Below, piece after piece: positions 41,906 through 51,230 of a stretch of 64,000 nt of DNA. The DNA lies in the NCBI GenBank assembly GCA_051418055.1, contig JBPRGH010000137.1, forward strand, positions 186,001-250,000. The letters are read 5' to 3'. How positions within the stretch are numbered: position 1 is the stretch's first letter; every line of letters begins with the position of its first letter. Origin of the DNA: JBPRGH01 sp051418055 (GTDB lineage Bacteria; Bacteroidota; Bacteroidia; Cytophagales; Cyclobacteriaceae). A model generated the notes under the pieces. The model was not told the DNA's origin. It did no database searches and saw only the letters and a program-made list of their open reading frames with translations. A program made the position numbers and the translations under genes.

Positions 41906-42424
41906 ATGTCTAGTAAAAACATAAGATCAGTAAAAGCCAGCGAAATAGACCTTAAAGAAAAGGTAGTTGCTATTAATCGTGTGGCCAAAGTAGTAAAAGG
42001 TGGTAGAAGATTCAGCTTTTCGGCAATCGTTGTAGTTGGCGATGGCAACGGAGTTGTAGGTTATGGTCTGGGTAAAGCCAATGAAGTAACTGATGCTATC
42101 ACCAAAGGTATCGATGATGCTAAAAAGAACCTGGTAAAAGTTCCTATTATTAACGGAACAATACCTCATGAGTCTGTAGGTAAATACAGCGGTGGGTTCG
42201 TTCTTTTGAAACCTGCATCGGCTGGTACAGGAACTATCGCCGGTGGTGCGATGCGTGCAGTTTTGGAAAGTGCGGGAGTACATAATGTATTAGCTAAATC
42301 TAAGGGTTCATCAAATCCACACAACGTGGTTAAAGCTACTTTTGATGCGCTTTTGAGCATGAGAGATCCTTATACTGTAGCTGAGCATCGTGGTATATCA
42401 TTGGAAAAAGTATTTAATGGATAA
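41906..42424 (+). CDS. rpsE: 30S ribosomal protein S5
   Basis: 172 residues from the ATG at 41906 (MSSKNIRSVKASEIDLKE). An upstream in-frame start at 41864 would overlap rplR by 32 bases and is rejected. VVVGDGNGVVGYGLGKANEV and AGTGTIAGGAMRAVLESAG are conserved. It acts in translational fidelity. Confidence 0.96.
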   Translation: MSSKNIRSVKASEIDLKEKVVAINRVAKVVKGGRRFSFSAIVVVGDGNGVVGYGLGKANEVTDAITKGIDDAKKNLVKVPIINGTIPHESVGKYSGGFVLLKPASAGTGTIAGGAMRAVLESAGVHNVLAKSKGSSNPHNVVKATFDALLSMRDPYTVAEHRGISLEKVFNG

Positions 42425-42431
42425 TTCGATC

Positions 42432-42611
42432 ATGGCAAAAGTTAAAATCACACAAGTGAAAAGCACCATAAAAAGGCCAGAGGTTCAGAAGAGAACTATT
42501 CAGGCTTTGAAGTTGGGTAAGATAAACAGATCAGTAGAGCTTGAGTTAAATCCTCAAATTCAGGGAATGATCAATAAAGTAAGCCATTTAGTCGAAGTAA
42601 CGAAATTATAG
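42432..42611 (+). CDS. rpmD: 50S ribosomal protein L30
   Basis: 59 residues from the ATG at 42432 (MAKVKITQVKSTIKRPEV). Upstream in-frame codons overlap rpsE and lie outside the family. The gene is small but has the full family length. Confidence 0.95.
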   Translation: MAKVKITQVKSTIKRPEVQKRTIQALKLGKINRSVELELNPQIQGMINKVSHLVEVTKL

Positions 42612-42689
42612 TCATTATTTATTAAAGCAGCTCTTCTTTAGGTGGAGCAGTTTTTAAGAAAATATGACCGATTAAAGAGAAAGATACAC

Positions 42690-43142
42690 ATGAAATTACA
42701 TACGTTAAAACCGGCAGAGGGATCAGTTAAGAATAACAAACGTCTTGGACGTGGTCAGGGATCAGGTAGAGGTGGAACTGCAACTCGTGGTCATAAAGGT
42801 GCTAAATCAAGATCAGGGTATTCTAAGAAATTAGGATTTGAAGGTGGACAGATGCCTTTACAGCGTCGTGTGCCTAAGTTTGGATTTAATAATCCTAATA
42901 AAATAGTCTATAAAGCTATTAACCTGAATACAATAGAGGAGTTAGTTCAGAAAATTGGTACTGGCACCGTAGATATTGAAACTTTAAAAGCAAATGGTCT
43001 TGCTGGTAAAAAAGACCTTGTAAAGATTTTAGGTTCGGGCGAATTAAAAACTAAAGTAGATGTAAGTGCACATGCTTTCTCTGCTACTGCTAAGCAGTCT
43101 ATAGAAGATAAAGGTGGAAAAGTGACCGTTCTTGGATCATGA
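42690..43142 (+). CDS. rplO: 50S ribosomal protein L15
   Basis: 150 residues from the ATG at 42690 (MKLHTLKPAEGSVKNNKRLG). The Gly/Arg-rich RGGTATRGHKGAKSRSGYSK is typical. It ends in an ATGA overlap with secY. Confidence 0.96.
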   Translation: MKLHTLKPAEGSVKNNKRLGRGQGSGRGGTATRGHKGAKSRSGYSKKLGFEGGQMPLQRRVPKFGFNNPNKIVYKAINLNTIEELVQKIGTGTVDIETLKANGLAGKKDLVKILGSGELKTKVDVSAHAFSATAKQSIEDKGGKVTVLGS

Positions 43143-44452
43143 AGAAGTTTTTTACAACTATAAAGAATATATTCTCAATAGAGGATCTTAGGATCAGGAT
43201 AATTAATACCGTTGGTTTTCTGATTATCTTTCGCCTTGGGTCTTTTATTGTGTTGCCTGGTGTAAACCCTGATGCTTTAGGTGACGGAGCGCAAGGTGGT
43301 ATTTTCGATTTGATGAATACCTTTCTTGGCGGATCGTTTAGCAGGGCATCTATTTTTGCTTTAGGTATAATGCCTTACATTTCGGCTTCAATTGTAATAC
43401 AGCTATTAACAGTAGCTGTGCCTTACTTTCAGAAGCTTCAGAAAGAGGGAGAATCAGGAAGAAGAAAAATTAACCAGATCACTCGTGTATTGACCATATT
43501 CATTACTTTGGCTCAATCCGCAGGTTATTTGGCAGCAACAATACCGGCAGAAGCTATATTTAGCCCTGGACCTTTCTTTACAGTATCCTCAATGATCGTT
43601 TTAGTAGCGGGTACAATGTTTTGTATGTGGCTGGGAGAGCGTATTACTGATAAAGGTATTGGTAACGGTATATCGATGCTAATTATGATCGGGATTATCT
43701 CTGCACTTCCAGGTGCTTTAATAGGAGAGGCAGTTACCCGTGGAATGAGCGGCTTGCTTTTCTTTATACTTGAATTAATGGCCTTGTTCTTTGTAGTGAT
43801 GGCTGTTGTGATGTTAACGCAGGCGGTCCGTCGTATACCTATACAATATGCAAAGCAGGTTATTGGAAATAAATTATATGGTGGAAGAAGAGATTACATA
43901 CCTTTAAAAGTGAATTCTTCAGGGGTTATGCCAATCATCTTTGCACAGGCATTAATGTTTATCCCTCCGTTGATCGCCGGGATCTGGAGAGAAACAGAAG
44001 TAGGTAATTACATAGGCTCAACCTTTGGTGACCCTTACTCCTGGCAGTACAACCTGGTGTTTGGTATCCTGATCCTGTTGTTTACCTTTTTCTATACAGC
44101 AATTATGGTTAATCCAAATGATATTGCTGACAACCTGAAAAGAAATGGTGGTTTTATTCCTGGGGTTAAACCAGGTAAGCCAACATCTGAATATATAGAT
44201 ACAGTTTTAACAAGAATAACCTTACCGGGTTCGATTTTTCTTGCTATAGTGGCCGTACTTCCTGCATTTGCAGTTCAGGCTGGAGTGAGCGGAAGTTTCG
44301 CTCAGTTCTATGGAGGTACGTCATTATTAATTATGGTGGGTGTGATATTAGATACACTACAGCAAATTGAAAGTTATCTGTTGATGCGCCATTATGAGGG
44401 AATGATGAAATCTGGAAAAATAAAAGGTCGTTCTCAGATAGCTGCTGCCTGA
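43139..44452 (+). CDS. secY: Protein translocase subunit SecY
   Basis: 437 residues, ten membrane helices. This is the channel of the Sec translocon. GIMPYISASIVIQLL, GERITDKGIGNGISMLIMIG and the cytoplasmic loop NGGFIPGVKPGKPTSEYID are conserved. It is coupled to rplO. Confidence 0.97.
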   Translation: MKKFFTTIKNIFSIEDLRIRIINTVGFLIIFRLGSFIVLPGVNPDALGDGAQGGIFDLMNTFLGGSFSRASIFALGIMPYISASIVIQLLTVAVPYFQKLQKEGESGRRKINQITRVLTIFITLAQSAGYLAATIPAEAIFSPGPFFTVSSMIVLVAGTMFCMWLGERITDKGIGNGISMLIMIGIISALPGALIGEAVTRGMSGLLFFILELMALFFVVMAVVMLTQAVRRIPIQYAKQVIGNKLYGGRRDYIPLKVNSSGVMPIIFAQALMFIPPLIAGIWRETEVGNYIGSTFGDPYSWQYNLVFGILILLFTFFYTAIMVNPNDIADNLKRNGGFIPGVKPGKPTSEYIDTVLTRITLPGSIFLAIVAVLPAFAVQAGVSGSFAQFYGGTSLLIMVGVILDTLQQIESYLLMRHYEGMMKSGKIKGRSQIAAA

Positions 44453-44454
44453 TA

Positions 44455-45228
44455 ATGATATATTATAAAACTGAAGAAGAAGTAAATATCATTAAAGAAG
44501 GTGCCATAATTTTAGGAAAGGCACATGCGGAAGTAGCTAAAAATATTAAACCAGGTGTCAGGACGAATGAGCTTGATAAACTGGCAGAAGAATTTATAAG
44601 GGATCACAACGGTGTTCCTTCATTTAAAAATTATAATGGCTTTCCGGCCTCGTTATGTATCTCACTAAATGAAAACGTAGTACATGGTTTTCCTAGTGAA
44701 TATGAGCTTAAGGAAGGTGATATTATATCAGTCGATTGTGGTGTCTTTTTTAAAGGATTCCATAGCGATTCAGCCTACACTTATCCTGTAGGTACTGTAG
44801 CTGATGAAATAATACAGCTGCTAAAGGTGACAAGAGAGTCACTTTATAAAGGTATTGAAGAAGCCAAATTTGGAAATCGTATTGGTGATATAGCTTTTGC
44901 AGTGCAAAATCATGTAGAACAATACGGTTACGGTGTCGTTCGTGAACTGGTAGGGCATGGTGTGGGAAAGAATCTTCATGAAGATCCCGAAGTGCCAAAC
45001 TATGGTAAACGAGGTAAAGGGACTAAACTGCAGGACGGTTTGGTAATAGCCATAGAACCTATGGTGAACCTCGGGACTAAAAATGTTGTTCAGGAAGCGG
45101 ACGGGTGGACTATCCGGACAGCAGATCGCCGGCCATCTGCTCATTATGAGCATATGATAGCGATTTTTAAGGATAGAACAGACGTTTTAACGACACATAA
45201 ATATATTGAGGAAATAGTTAAATTTTAA
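44455..45228 (+). CDS. map: Methionine aminopeptidase, type I
   Basis: 257 residues. It removes the initiator methionine from nascent chains. Metal ligands fall in SVDCGVFFKGFHSDSAYT (Asp, Asp), GHGVGKNLHEDPEVPNYG (His), IAIEPMVN (Glu) and the last Glu near EADGWT. It directly follows secY; adk, often between them in other phyla, is absent as usual in Bacteroidota. Confidence 0.95.
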   Translation: MIYYKTEEEVNIIKEGAIILGKAHAEVAKNIKPGVRTNELDKLAEEFIRDHNGVPSFKNYNGFPASLCISLNENVVHGFPSEYELKEGDIISVDCGVFFKGFHSDSAYTYPVGTVADEIIQLLKVTRESLYKGIEEAKFGNRIGDIAFAVQNHVEQYGYGVVRELVGHGVGKNLHEDPEVPNYGKRGKGTKLQDGLVIAIEPMVNLGTKNVVQEADGWTIRTADRRPSAHYEHMIAIFKDRTDVLTTHKYIEEIVKF

Positions 45229-45229
45229 T

Positions 45230-45448
45230 ATGGCAAAACAGAAATCTATTGAGCAGGACGGTACGATTACTGAAGCATTATCCAACGCAATGTTTAGGGT
45301 TGAATTGGAAAATGGACATGAAGTAATTGCCCATATCTCTGGGAAAATGAGAATGAATTATATCAAAATTCTCCCTGGAGATAAAGTAAAACTCGAGATG
45401 TCACCATATGATTTAACAAAAGGTAGAATAGTTTACAGATATAAGTAA
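45230..45448 (+). CDS. infA: Translation initiation factor IF-1
   Basis: 72 residues, a single S1-like OB fold. KQKSIEQDGTITEALSNAMF and HISGKMRMNYIKILPGDKV match the family. It starts one base after the map stop. Confidence 0.96.
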   Translation: MAKQKSIEQDGTITEALSNAMFRVELENGHEVIAHISGKMRMNYIKILPGDKVKLEMSPYDLTKGRIVYRYK

Positions 45449-45484
45449 GACGACGAAAGTCAGTTTACATTAAATAAGGCACAG

Positions 45485-45601
45485 ATGAAAGTAAGAGCAT
45501 CAGTAAAAAAACGTAGCGTTGATTGTAAGATCATCAGAAGAAAAGGAAAACTTTACGTGATTAACAAAAAGAATCCTAAGTTTAAACAAAGACAAGGATA
45601 A
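45485..45601 (+). CDS. rpmJ: 50S ribosomal protein L36 (zinc-free form)
   Basis: 38 residues: MKVRASVKKRSVDCKIIRRK begins it and it ends PKFKQRQG with TAA at 45599-45601. The CxxC/C/H zinc ligands of the usual form are reduced to a single Cys14. It lies between infA and rpsM, the expected place. Coding was read directly from the sequence because of its small size. Confidence 0.93.
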   Translation: MKVRASVKKRSVDCKIIRRKGKLYVINKKNPKFKQRQG

Positions 45602-45604
45602 GAC

Positions 45605-45982
45605 ATGGCCAGAGTAGCAGGAGTAGATATACCCGATAATAAAAGAGGTGAAATAGCTTTAACCTATATTTTCGGAATTGGTAAAAGTTCAGCAAACAAC
45701 ATACTTGCCCAGGCAGGTGTGGATGTTAATAAGAAAGTTCACGAATGGACTGAAGAAGAATCTAACGCTATCCGTCAGATCATTGCTGACACCTTTACAG
45801 TTGAGGGTTTGCTGAAATCTGAAGTACAGATGAATATTAAGCGCCTTATGGACATCGGTTGTTACCGCGGATTACGCCATAGAAAAGGTTTACCGGTTCG
45901 TGGTCAGAAAACGAAGAACAATGCCCGTACTAGAAAAGGTAAGAGAAAAACTGTAGCTAACAAGAAGAAAGCTACTAAATAA
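45605..45982 (+). CDS. rpsM: 30S ribosomal protein S13
   Basis: 125 residues. RVAGVDIPDNKRGEIALTYI and RGLRHRKGLPVRGQKTKNNA are conserved. It contacts P-site tRNA and bridges the subunits. Confidence 0.97.
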   Translation: MARVAGVDIPDNKRGEIALTYIFGIGKSSANNILAQAGVDVNKKVHEWTEEESNAIRQIIADTFTVEGLLKSEVQMNIKRLMDIGCYRGLRHRKGLPVRGQKTKNNARTRKGKRKTVANKKKATK

Positions 45983-45998
45983 GATATAGCATTATAAA

Positions 45999-46391
45999 AT
46001 GGCACAGAAGAGAAAAGATAAAGCTAAAAAGCGCAAAGTATTAGTTGAAGCAGTTGGCCAGGCTCATATTAAAGCCTCTTTCAACAACGTAATTATTTCA
46101 ATGACTAATACGACAGGACAGGTTATTACCTGGGCCTCAGCTGGTAAAATGGGCTTTAAAGGCTCAAAGAAAAACACTCCTTATGCTGCACAGGTAGCTG
46201 CACAGGATTGTGCACAGAGAGCTTATGATCTTGGATTACGTAAAGTTGATGTTTACATAAAAGGTCCGGGATCTGGTAGAGAATCTGCTATCAGAACGAT
46301 TCAAAATACAGGTATAGAGGTAACTTCAATTATAGATATTACTCCTCTGCCTCATAATGGTTGCCGTCCACCAAAAAGACGTAGAGTATAA
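45999..46391 (+). CDS. rpsK: 30S ribosomal protein S11
   Basis: 130 residues, platform of the 30S. ASAGKMGFKGSKKNTPYAAQ and the HNGCRPPKRRRV end are conserved. Confidence 0.97.
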   Translation: MAQKRKDKAKKRKVLVEAVGQAHIKASFNNVIISMTNTTGQVITWASAGKMGFKGSKKNTPYAAQVAAQDCAQRAYDLGLRKVDVYIKGPGSGRESAIRTIQNTGIEVTSIIDITPLPHNGCRPPKRRRV

Positions 46392-46423
46392 TTTAGTTTA
46401 TAAGAGAATTACAAGATAATATA

Positions 46424-47029
46424 ATGGCAAGATATAGAGGTCCGAAGACAAAGAAGGCACGTAGATTTGGAGAACCAATTTTTGGTCCGAGCAAATCTTT
46501 GCAGAAGAAAAATTATCCTCCTGGTCAGCATGGTCGTGGTCGTCGCAGAAAACCATCTGAATATGCTATCCAGCTTATGGAGAAGCAAAAAGCAAAATAT
46601 ACCTACGGTGTTCTTGAGCGTCAATTTGCCAATCTTTTTGATAAGGCTTCACGTAAAAGTGGCATTACCGGTGAGATTTTGTTACAACTTCTTGAAACAA
46701 GACTTGATAACATCGTATTCCGTTTAGGTATTGCTCCTACACGTAGGGCGGCCCGTCAGTTAGTAGTTCACAAACATGTGGTTGTAAATGGTGACGTAGT
46801 TAATATTCCTTCTTTTTCTGTAAAAGTAGGTGATATTATAGCTGTTCGTGAACGCTCTAAGTCTTTAGAGGCTATTACAGATAGTTTAGCAGCTCACCGC
46901 GCCAACAAATACAGCTGGTTAGAGTGGGATGATAATGATCTTTCAGGAAAGCTTATTTCCGTACCAGTACGGGATGATATACCTGAAAATATTAATGAAC
47001 AGCTCATTGTCGAGCTTTATTCTAAATAA
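46424..47029 (+). CDS. rpsD: 30S ribosomal protein S4
   Basis: 201 residues. The S4 domain RRAARQLVVHKHVVVNGDVV and the N-terminal ARYRGPKTKKARRFGE are present. It nucleates 30S assembly. The N-terminus has no cysteine zinc knuckle. Confidence 0.97.
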   Translation: MARYRGPKTKKARRFGEPIFGPSKSLQKKNYPPGQHGRGRRRKPSEYAIQLMEKQKAKYTYGVLERQFANLFDKASRKSGITGEILLQLLETRLDNIVFRLGIAPTRRAARQLVVHKHVVVNGDVVNIPSFSVKVGDIIAVRERSKSLEAITDSLAAHRANKYSWLEWDDNDLSGKLISVPVRDDIPENINEQLIVELYSK

Positions 47030-47081
47030 TAATAAGTTTTTAACGGGATTTTTTATCCTAATAATTTAAAGATATAGACAT

Positions 47082-48071
47082 ATGTCCATTTTAGCGTTTC
47101 AGATGCCTGAAAAGGTCGCAATGGAAAAGGCAGACGATTTTAGAGGATTGTTTACTTTTAAGCCACTGGAAAAAGGTTTCGGAGTAACGATCGGTAATGC
47201 CTTGCGTAGAATTTTGCTATCTTCTTTGGAAGGATATGCCATAACAGGTATTAGAATTCCAGGCGTGCAACATGAGTTTTCAACTATTGAAGGTGTCATG
47301 GAGGACGTGTCTGAGATTATATTAAACCTTAAGATGGTAAGGTTTAAAAAAATAGGGGAGTCTTTTGATAATAAGATCACAGTTAATATTAAAAACCAGA
47401 AGGTTTTTACTGCCGGAGATATAGCAAAGCATACTTCTGCTTTCGAAATACTTAATCCGGAACATGTGATCTGTCATACAGATGAAGCTGCAGATTTTGA
47501 AATTGAATTAACTATCGAAAAAGGTCGTGGTTATGTTCCTGCTGAAGAAAACAGAACAGGTGAACAAATTATTGAATACCTTCCTATCGATGCAGTTTTT
47601 ACACCAATTAAAAATGTAAAATACAGCGTTGAAAATACAAGGGTAGAGCAAAAGACTGACTACGAAAAATTAATAATCGATATCGAAACTGACGGTTCGG
47701 TACATCCGGAGAAAGCTCTTGAAGGCGCCGCTCACATTTTGATCCAGCACTTCCGCTTGTTCTCTGATAAATCAATAGAACTGGAAACTGAAAAAGATCA
47801 GGAAGTAGAGCAGGTTGACGAGGAAATGCTACATATGAGAAAGTTATTAAAGACTTCTCTTAGCGAGCTTGACCTTTCAGTACGTGCCTATAACTGTCTG
47901 AAAGCAGCTGATGTAAAAACATTGGGTGACTTAGTGAGGCTTGAAATTTCTGATATGATGAAGTTTAGAAACTTTGGAAAGAAATCACTTGCTGAACTTG
48001 AACAATTAGTAGCGGAAAAGAACCTTACCTTTGGTATGGATCTCTCCAAGTATAAACTTGAGGAAGAATAA
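47082..48071 (+). CDS. rpoA: RNA polymerase alpha subunit
   Basis: 329 residues. The N-terminal assembly domain has FVPLEKGFGVTIGNALRR-type text (here FKPLEKGFGVTIGNALRRIL) and the C-terminal DNA-binding domain has DLSVRAYNCLKAADVKTLGD and MMKFRNFGKKSLAELEQLV. Standard length and place after rpsD. Confidence 0.97.
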   Translation: MSILAFQMPEKVAMEKADDFRGLFTFKPLEKGFGVTIGNALRRILLSSLEGYAITGIRIPGVQHEFSTIEGVMEDVSEIILNLKMVRFKKIGESFDNKITVNIKNQKVFTAGDIAKHTSAFEILNPEHVICHTDEAADFEIELTIEKGRGYVPAEENRTGEQIIEYLPIDAVFTPIKNVKYSVENTRVEQKTDYEKLIIDIETDGSVHPEKALEGAAHILIQHFRLFSDKSIELETEKDQEVEQVDEEMLHMRKLLKTSLSELDLSVRAYNCLKAADVKTLGDLVRLEISDMMKFRNFGKKSLAELEQLVAEKNLTFGMDLSKYKLEEE

Positions 48072-48078
48072 ATAAGCG

Positions 48079-48651
48079 ATGAGACACGGGAAAAGTTTTA
48101 ATCATTTAGGAAGAACGGCATCTCACAGACAAGCAATGTTGTCTAACATGGCTTCTTCACTTATCGTAAACAGAAGGATTACGACAACAGTGGCAAAAGC
48201 CAAAGCTTTACGTCAGTATGTAGAGCCGTTAATAACTAAAGCTAAGAATGATACTACACATTCACGTAGGGTAGTATTCTCATATTTGCAGGATAAGGAT
48301 TCAGTACAGTCACTTTTTAATGAAGTAGCTGCTAAAGTTGCTGATCGTCCGGGTGGATATACCAGGATTATTAAACTCGCTGATTCAAGAATGGGTGATA
48401 ATGCTGAAATGTGCATGATCGAGCTGGTAGATTATAATGATCTTCTGCTTACGGAAAAAGAGCCTGCGAAGAAAACAAGAAGAAGCCGTCGTGGTGGTGG
48501 AGGAAGTAAATCTTCAACAACTGCTGAAGCAACTGAGCAAAAGACAGAAGCTAAAGCCAAACCTGCTGAAGAAAAATCAGAGGAGCCAAAGGCTGAAGAA
48601 AAGAAAGAAGAAGGTACTTCCGGCGAAGAAAGTAAAGAAAATAAAGAATAA
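48079..48651 (+). CDS. rplQ: 50S ribosomal protein L17 with acidic tail
   Basis: 190 residues, against about 120-130 in most bacteria. Residues 1-125 are the L17 core (MRHGKSFNHLGRTASHRQAM; YTRIIKLADSRMGDNAEMCM). The last about 65 residues form a low-complexity Lys/Glu/Ala/Ser tail (EEKSEEPKAEEKKEEGTSGE), as seen in some Bacteroidota. A terminator follows. Confidence 0.95.
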   Translation: MRHGKSFNHLGRTASHRQAMLSNMASSLIVNRRITTTVAKAKALRQYVEPLITKAKNDTTHSRRVVFSYLQDKDSVQSLFNEVAAKVADRPGGYTRIIKLADSRMGDNAEMCMIELVDYNDLLLTEKEPAKKTRRSRRGGGGSKSSTTAEATEQKTEAKAKPAEEKSEEPKAEEKKEEGTSGEESKENKE

Positions 48652-48676
48652 TACATTGATATTATCAGATAATATA

Positions 48677-48709
48677 AAAGGGATTAGACATTTGTCTGAT
48701 CCCTTTTTT
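48677..48709 (+). terminator. Terminator of the ribosomal cluster
   Basis: AAAGGGATTAGACA (48677-48690) pairs with TGTCTGATCCCTTT (48693-48706), with one G-U wobble and a 2-base minimal loop, followed by T residues. It closes the cluster after rplQ. Confidence 0.85.
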
Positions 48710-48716
48710 ATTTTTG
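48709..48716 (+). promoter_or_regulatory. Possible -7 element of carA-eno
   Basis: TATTTTTG fits TAnnTTTG and directly follows the rplQ terminator, 40 bases before the carA start. It overlaps the terminator T-tract, so it could be coincidental. Confidence 0.3.
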
Positions 48717-48756
48717 TACATCTTTGGACTATAACAAGTAAATACCAGGCTCATAA

Positions 48757-49866
48757 ATGAAGTATACAAAACATGAAAAAGCTTATCTTCTTTTGGAAGA
48801 TGGAATGATTTTCGAAGGGTATTCTATCGGGAAAAAAGGTACCTCAGGTGGTGAGGTATGTTTTAATACCGGAATGACCGGCTATCAGGAGATTTATACA
48901 GATCCTTCTTACTATGGACAGATCGTTGTAAATACTACTGCACATATAGGGAACTACGGTGCCTATGACGGTGAACAGGAATCTTCAAGGGCACAAATAG
49001 CAGGCCTTGTTGTAGATTCTTTTTCTGAAGAGTATAGTCGAAAAACGGCAACTGAAAGTTTACAGAAGTACCTTGAGGATAATGATGTTGTAGGTATCGC
49101 AGGTATTGATACAAGACAACTGGTTAGGCATATACGGAAACAGGGTGCTATGAATGGCATCATTTCTTCTGCTTTGGAATCAGAGGCATTAAAAGAGGAA
49201 TTAAAAAAGGTGCCTAGTATGAAAGGGCTTGAGCTTTCAACAAAAGTAACTATAAAAGAACCTTATATTGCTGGTGAAGAAAATACAGAAGGGTTTAGAG
49301 TTGCTGTTCTTGATCTTGGAATAAAAACAAGTATCATAACAAACCTGTTGAAGAGGAGATGTATTTGTAAAGTATTCCCTGCCAAAACAACATTTGAAGA
49401 AATGGAAAAGTGGAACCCTGATGGTTACTTTGTTTCTAATGGACCGGGAGATCCTGCTTCTACCGGATATGCCGTTGAAACTGTGAAAGCTATTCTTGAT
49501 AAAAATAAACCATTTTTCGGTATATGTCTGGGACATCAATTACTTGCACTTGCTTGCGGTATAAGCACTTATAAATTGCATCACGGCCATAGGGGCTTAA
49601 ATCATCCTGTAAAAAACCTTATTTCCGGAAGATCAGAGATGACATCGCAAAACCATGGCTTTAGCATTACGGAAGAAGAGGTTATGAATTCTGAAGTTGT
49701 TGAACCAACCCATTTACACCTGAATGACAAAACTATTTCGGGTATAAAAGTAAAGGGGAAAAATGCCTTTAGTGTGCAGTATCATCCGGAATCTTCCCCG
49801 GGTCCAAACGATAGTAAATATCTGTTTGATGATTTTATTAAATTAATGAAAAGTTATAAAAAATGA
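48757..49866 (+). CDS. carA: Carbamoyl-phosphate synthase small subunit
   Basis: 369 residues. It hydrolyses glutamine and passes ammonia to CarB for arginine and pyrimidine synthesis. The N-terminal domain (KAYLLLEDGMIFEGYSIGKK; GGEVCFNTGMTGYQEIYTDP) precedes the class I amidotransferase with nucleophile Cys in FFGICLGHQLLALACG and the His-Glu pair in QYHPESSPGP. No carB nearby. It overlaps eno as ATGA. Confidence 0.96.
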   Translation: MKYTKHEKAYLLLEDGMIFEGYSIGKKGTSGGEVCFNTGMTGYQEIYTDPSYYGQIVVNTTAHIGNYGAYDGEQESSRAQIAGLVVDSFSEEYSRKTATESLQKYLEDNDVVGIAGIDTRQLVRHIRKQGAMNGIISSALESEALKEELKKVPSMKGLELSTKVTIKEPYIAGEENTEGFRVAVLDLGIKTSIITNLLKRRCICKVFPAKTTFEEMEKWNPDGYFVSNGPGDPASTGYAVETVKAILDKNKPFFGICLGHQLLALACGISTYKLHHGHRGLNHPVKNLISGRSEMTSQNHGFSITEEEVMNSEVVEPTHLHLNDKTISGIKVKGKNAFSVQYHPESSPGPNDSKYLFDDFIKLMKSYKK

Positions 49867-51137
49867 GTTTAATCGAAAGTATTCACGCACGGCAGATCCT
49901 TGATTCAAGAGGAAACCCAACCATTGAAGTTGATGTAATAACGGAAACAGGTATTGTTGGCCGCGCGGCCGTTCCCTCCGGTGCTTCAACAGGAAAACAT
50001 GAGGCAGTAGAGCTGAGGGATGGAGATAACTCAAAATATATGGGGAAAGGTGTTCTTAAAGCAGTTGAGAATGTGAATGAGGATATTGCTTCTGAACTTA
50101 TTGGATACCCTGTTTATGAACAACCTTTAATAGATAAGGTACTTATTGAAATTGATGGAACTGATAATAAATCTAAGCTTGGAGCTAATGCAATCTTAGG
50201 TACTTCTCTTGCAGTAGCTAAAGCTGCCGCTCTTGAAACAGGACAATCATTATTCAGATATATTGGCGGTGTTAATGCCAAAACACTTCCTGTTCCAATG
50301 ATGAATATTTTAAATGGAGGTAGCCATGCTGATAATGCAATAGATTTTCAGGAATTTATGGTGATGCCTGTAAAAGCTGCTACTTTTTCTGATTCATTAA
50401 GGATGGGTACCGAGGTTTTTCATCATTTGAAAAAGGTATTGAGTGATAAAGGCTATTCTACTAATGTAGGTGACGAAGGAGGGTTTGCTCCAAATATCCA
50501 ATCCAATGAGGAAGCTATTGAAATTGTACTTAAAGCTATTGAAAAAGCCGGATATAAGCCTGGAGAGGATATGTTTATAGCGATGGATGCTGCTGCATCT
50601 GAATTTTACAATGAGAAAGATAAGTTATATCACTTTGCATCAACAGGTAAGAAGCTGGATGCAGGAGAGATGGTAGAATTTTGGACAAATTGGGCAAATA
50701 AATATCCTATTATCTCTATTGAAGATGGTATGTATGAGGATGACTGGGACGGATGGAAAAATCTTACATCAGCCATTGGTAAGAAAATACAGTTGGTAGG
50801 TGATGATTTATTTGTAACTAATGTAAAGCGTTTACAACATGGTATTGACCAGGGTATAGCTAATTCTATTCTTATTAAAGTAAACCAGATTGGAACACTT
50901 ACCGAAACTATAGAGGCAGTGCAAATGGCTAAAAGAAATGGCTATAAATCGGTAATGTCACATCGCTCGGGAGAGACAGAGGATAATACTATTGCTGATC
51001 TTGCTGTTGCCTTAAATACAGGTCAGATAAAAACAGGATCGGCGTCAAGGTCCGACAGAATGGCAAAATATAATCAGTTAATACGTATAGAAGAGGAGCT
51101 GGGTGAAGTTGCTTACTTCCCTCAGGATAAGTTTTAA
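49863..51137 (+). CDS. eno: Enolase
   Basis: 424 residues. It converts 2-phosphoglycerate to phosphoenolpyruvate. IHARQILDSRGNPTIEVDV, GANAILGTSLAVAKAAA, the metal-binding SIEDGMYEDDWDGW and the SHRSGETEDNTIADLAV signature are intact. The rplQ-carA-eno order is typical of Bacteroidota. Confidence 0.97.
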   Translation: MSLIESIHARQILDSRGNPTIEVDVITETGIVGRAAVPSGASTGKHEAVELRDGDNSKYMGKGVLKAVENVNEDIASELIGYPVYEQPLIDKVLIEIDGTDNKSKLGANAILGTSLAVAKAAALETGQSLFRYIGGVNAKTLPVPMMNILNGGSHADNAIDFQEFMVMPVKAATFSDSLRMGTEVFHHLKKVLSDKGYSTNVGDEGGFAPNIQSNEEAIEIVLKAIEKAGYKPGEDMFIAMDAAASEFYNEKDKLYHFASTGKKLDAGEMVEFWTNWANKYPIISIEDGMYEDDWDGWKNLTSAIGKKIQLVGDDLFVTNVKRLQHGIDQGIANSILIKVNQIGTLTETIEAVQMAKRNGYKSVMSHRSGETEDNTIADLAVALNTGQIKTGSASRSDRMAKYNQLIRIEEELGEVAYFPQDKF

Positions 51138-51143
51138 TAATTG

Positions 51144-51190
51144 AGGTTATCTTTCATTAATAAAAGAAAGATAACCTTATTTCTTTTATT
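51144..51190 (+). terminator. Terminator after eno
   Basis: AGGTTATCTTTC (51144-51155) and GAAAGATAACCT (51166-51177) form a perfect 12-bp stem with a 10-base loop, followed by a T-rich stretch. Confidence 0.85.
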
Positions 51191-51230
51191 CTAGTAGTAA
51201 ATTTTTTAAATTGAATAAAATTCCGGTCAT

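Noticed and set aside
34366..48656. Minus-strand frames under the ribosomal protein genes
   Set aside because: All lie opposite highly conserved genes and show no independent protein character.
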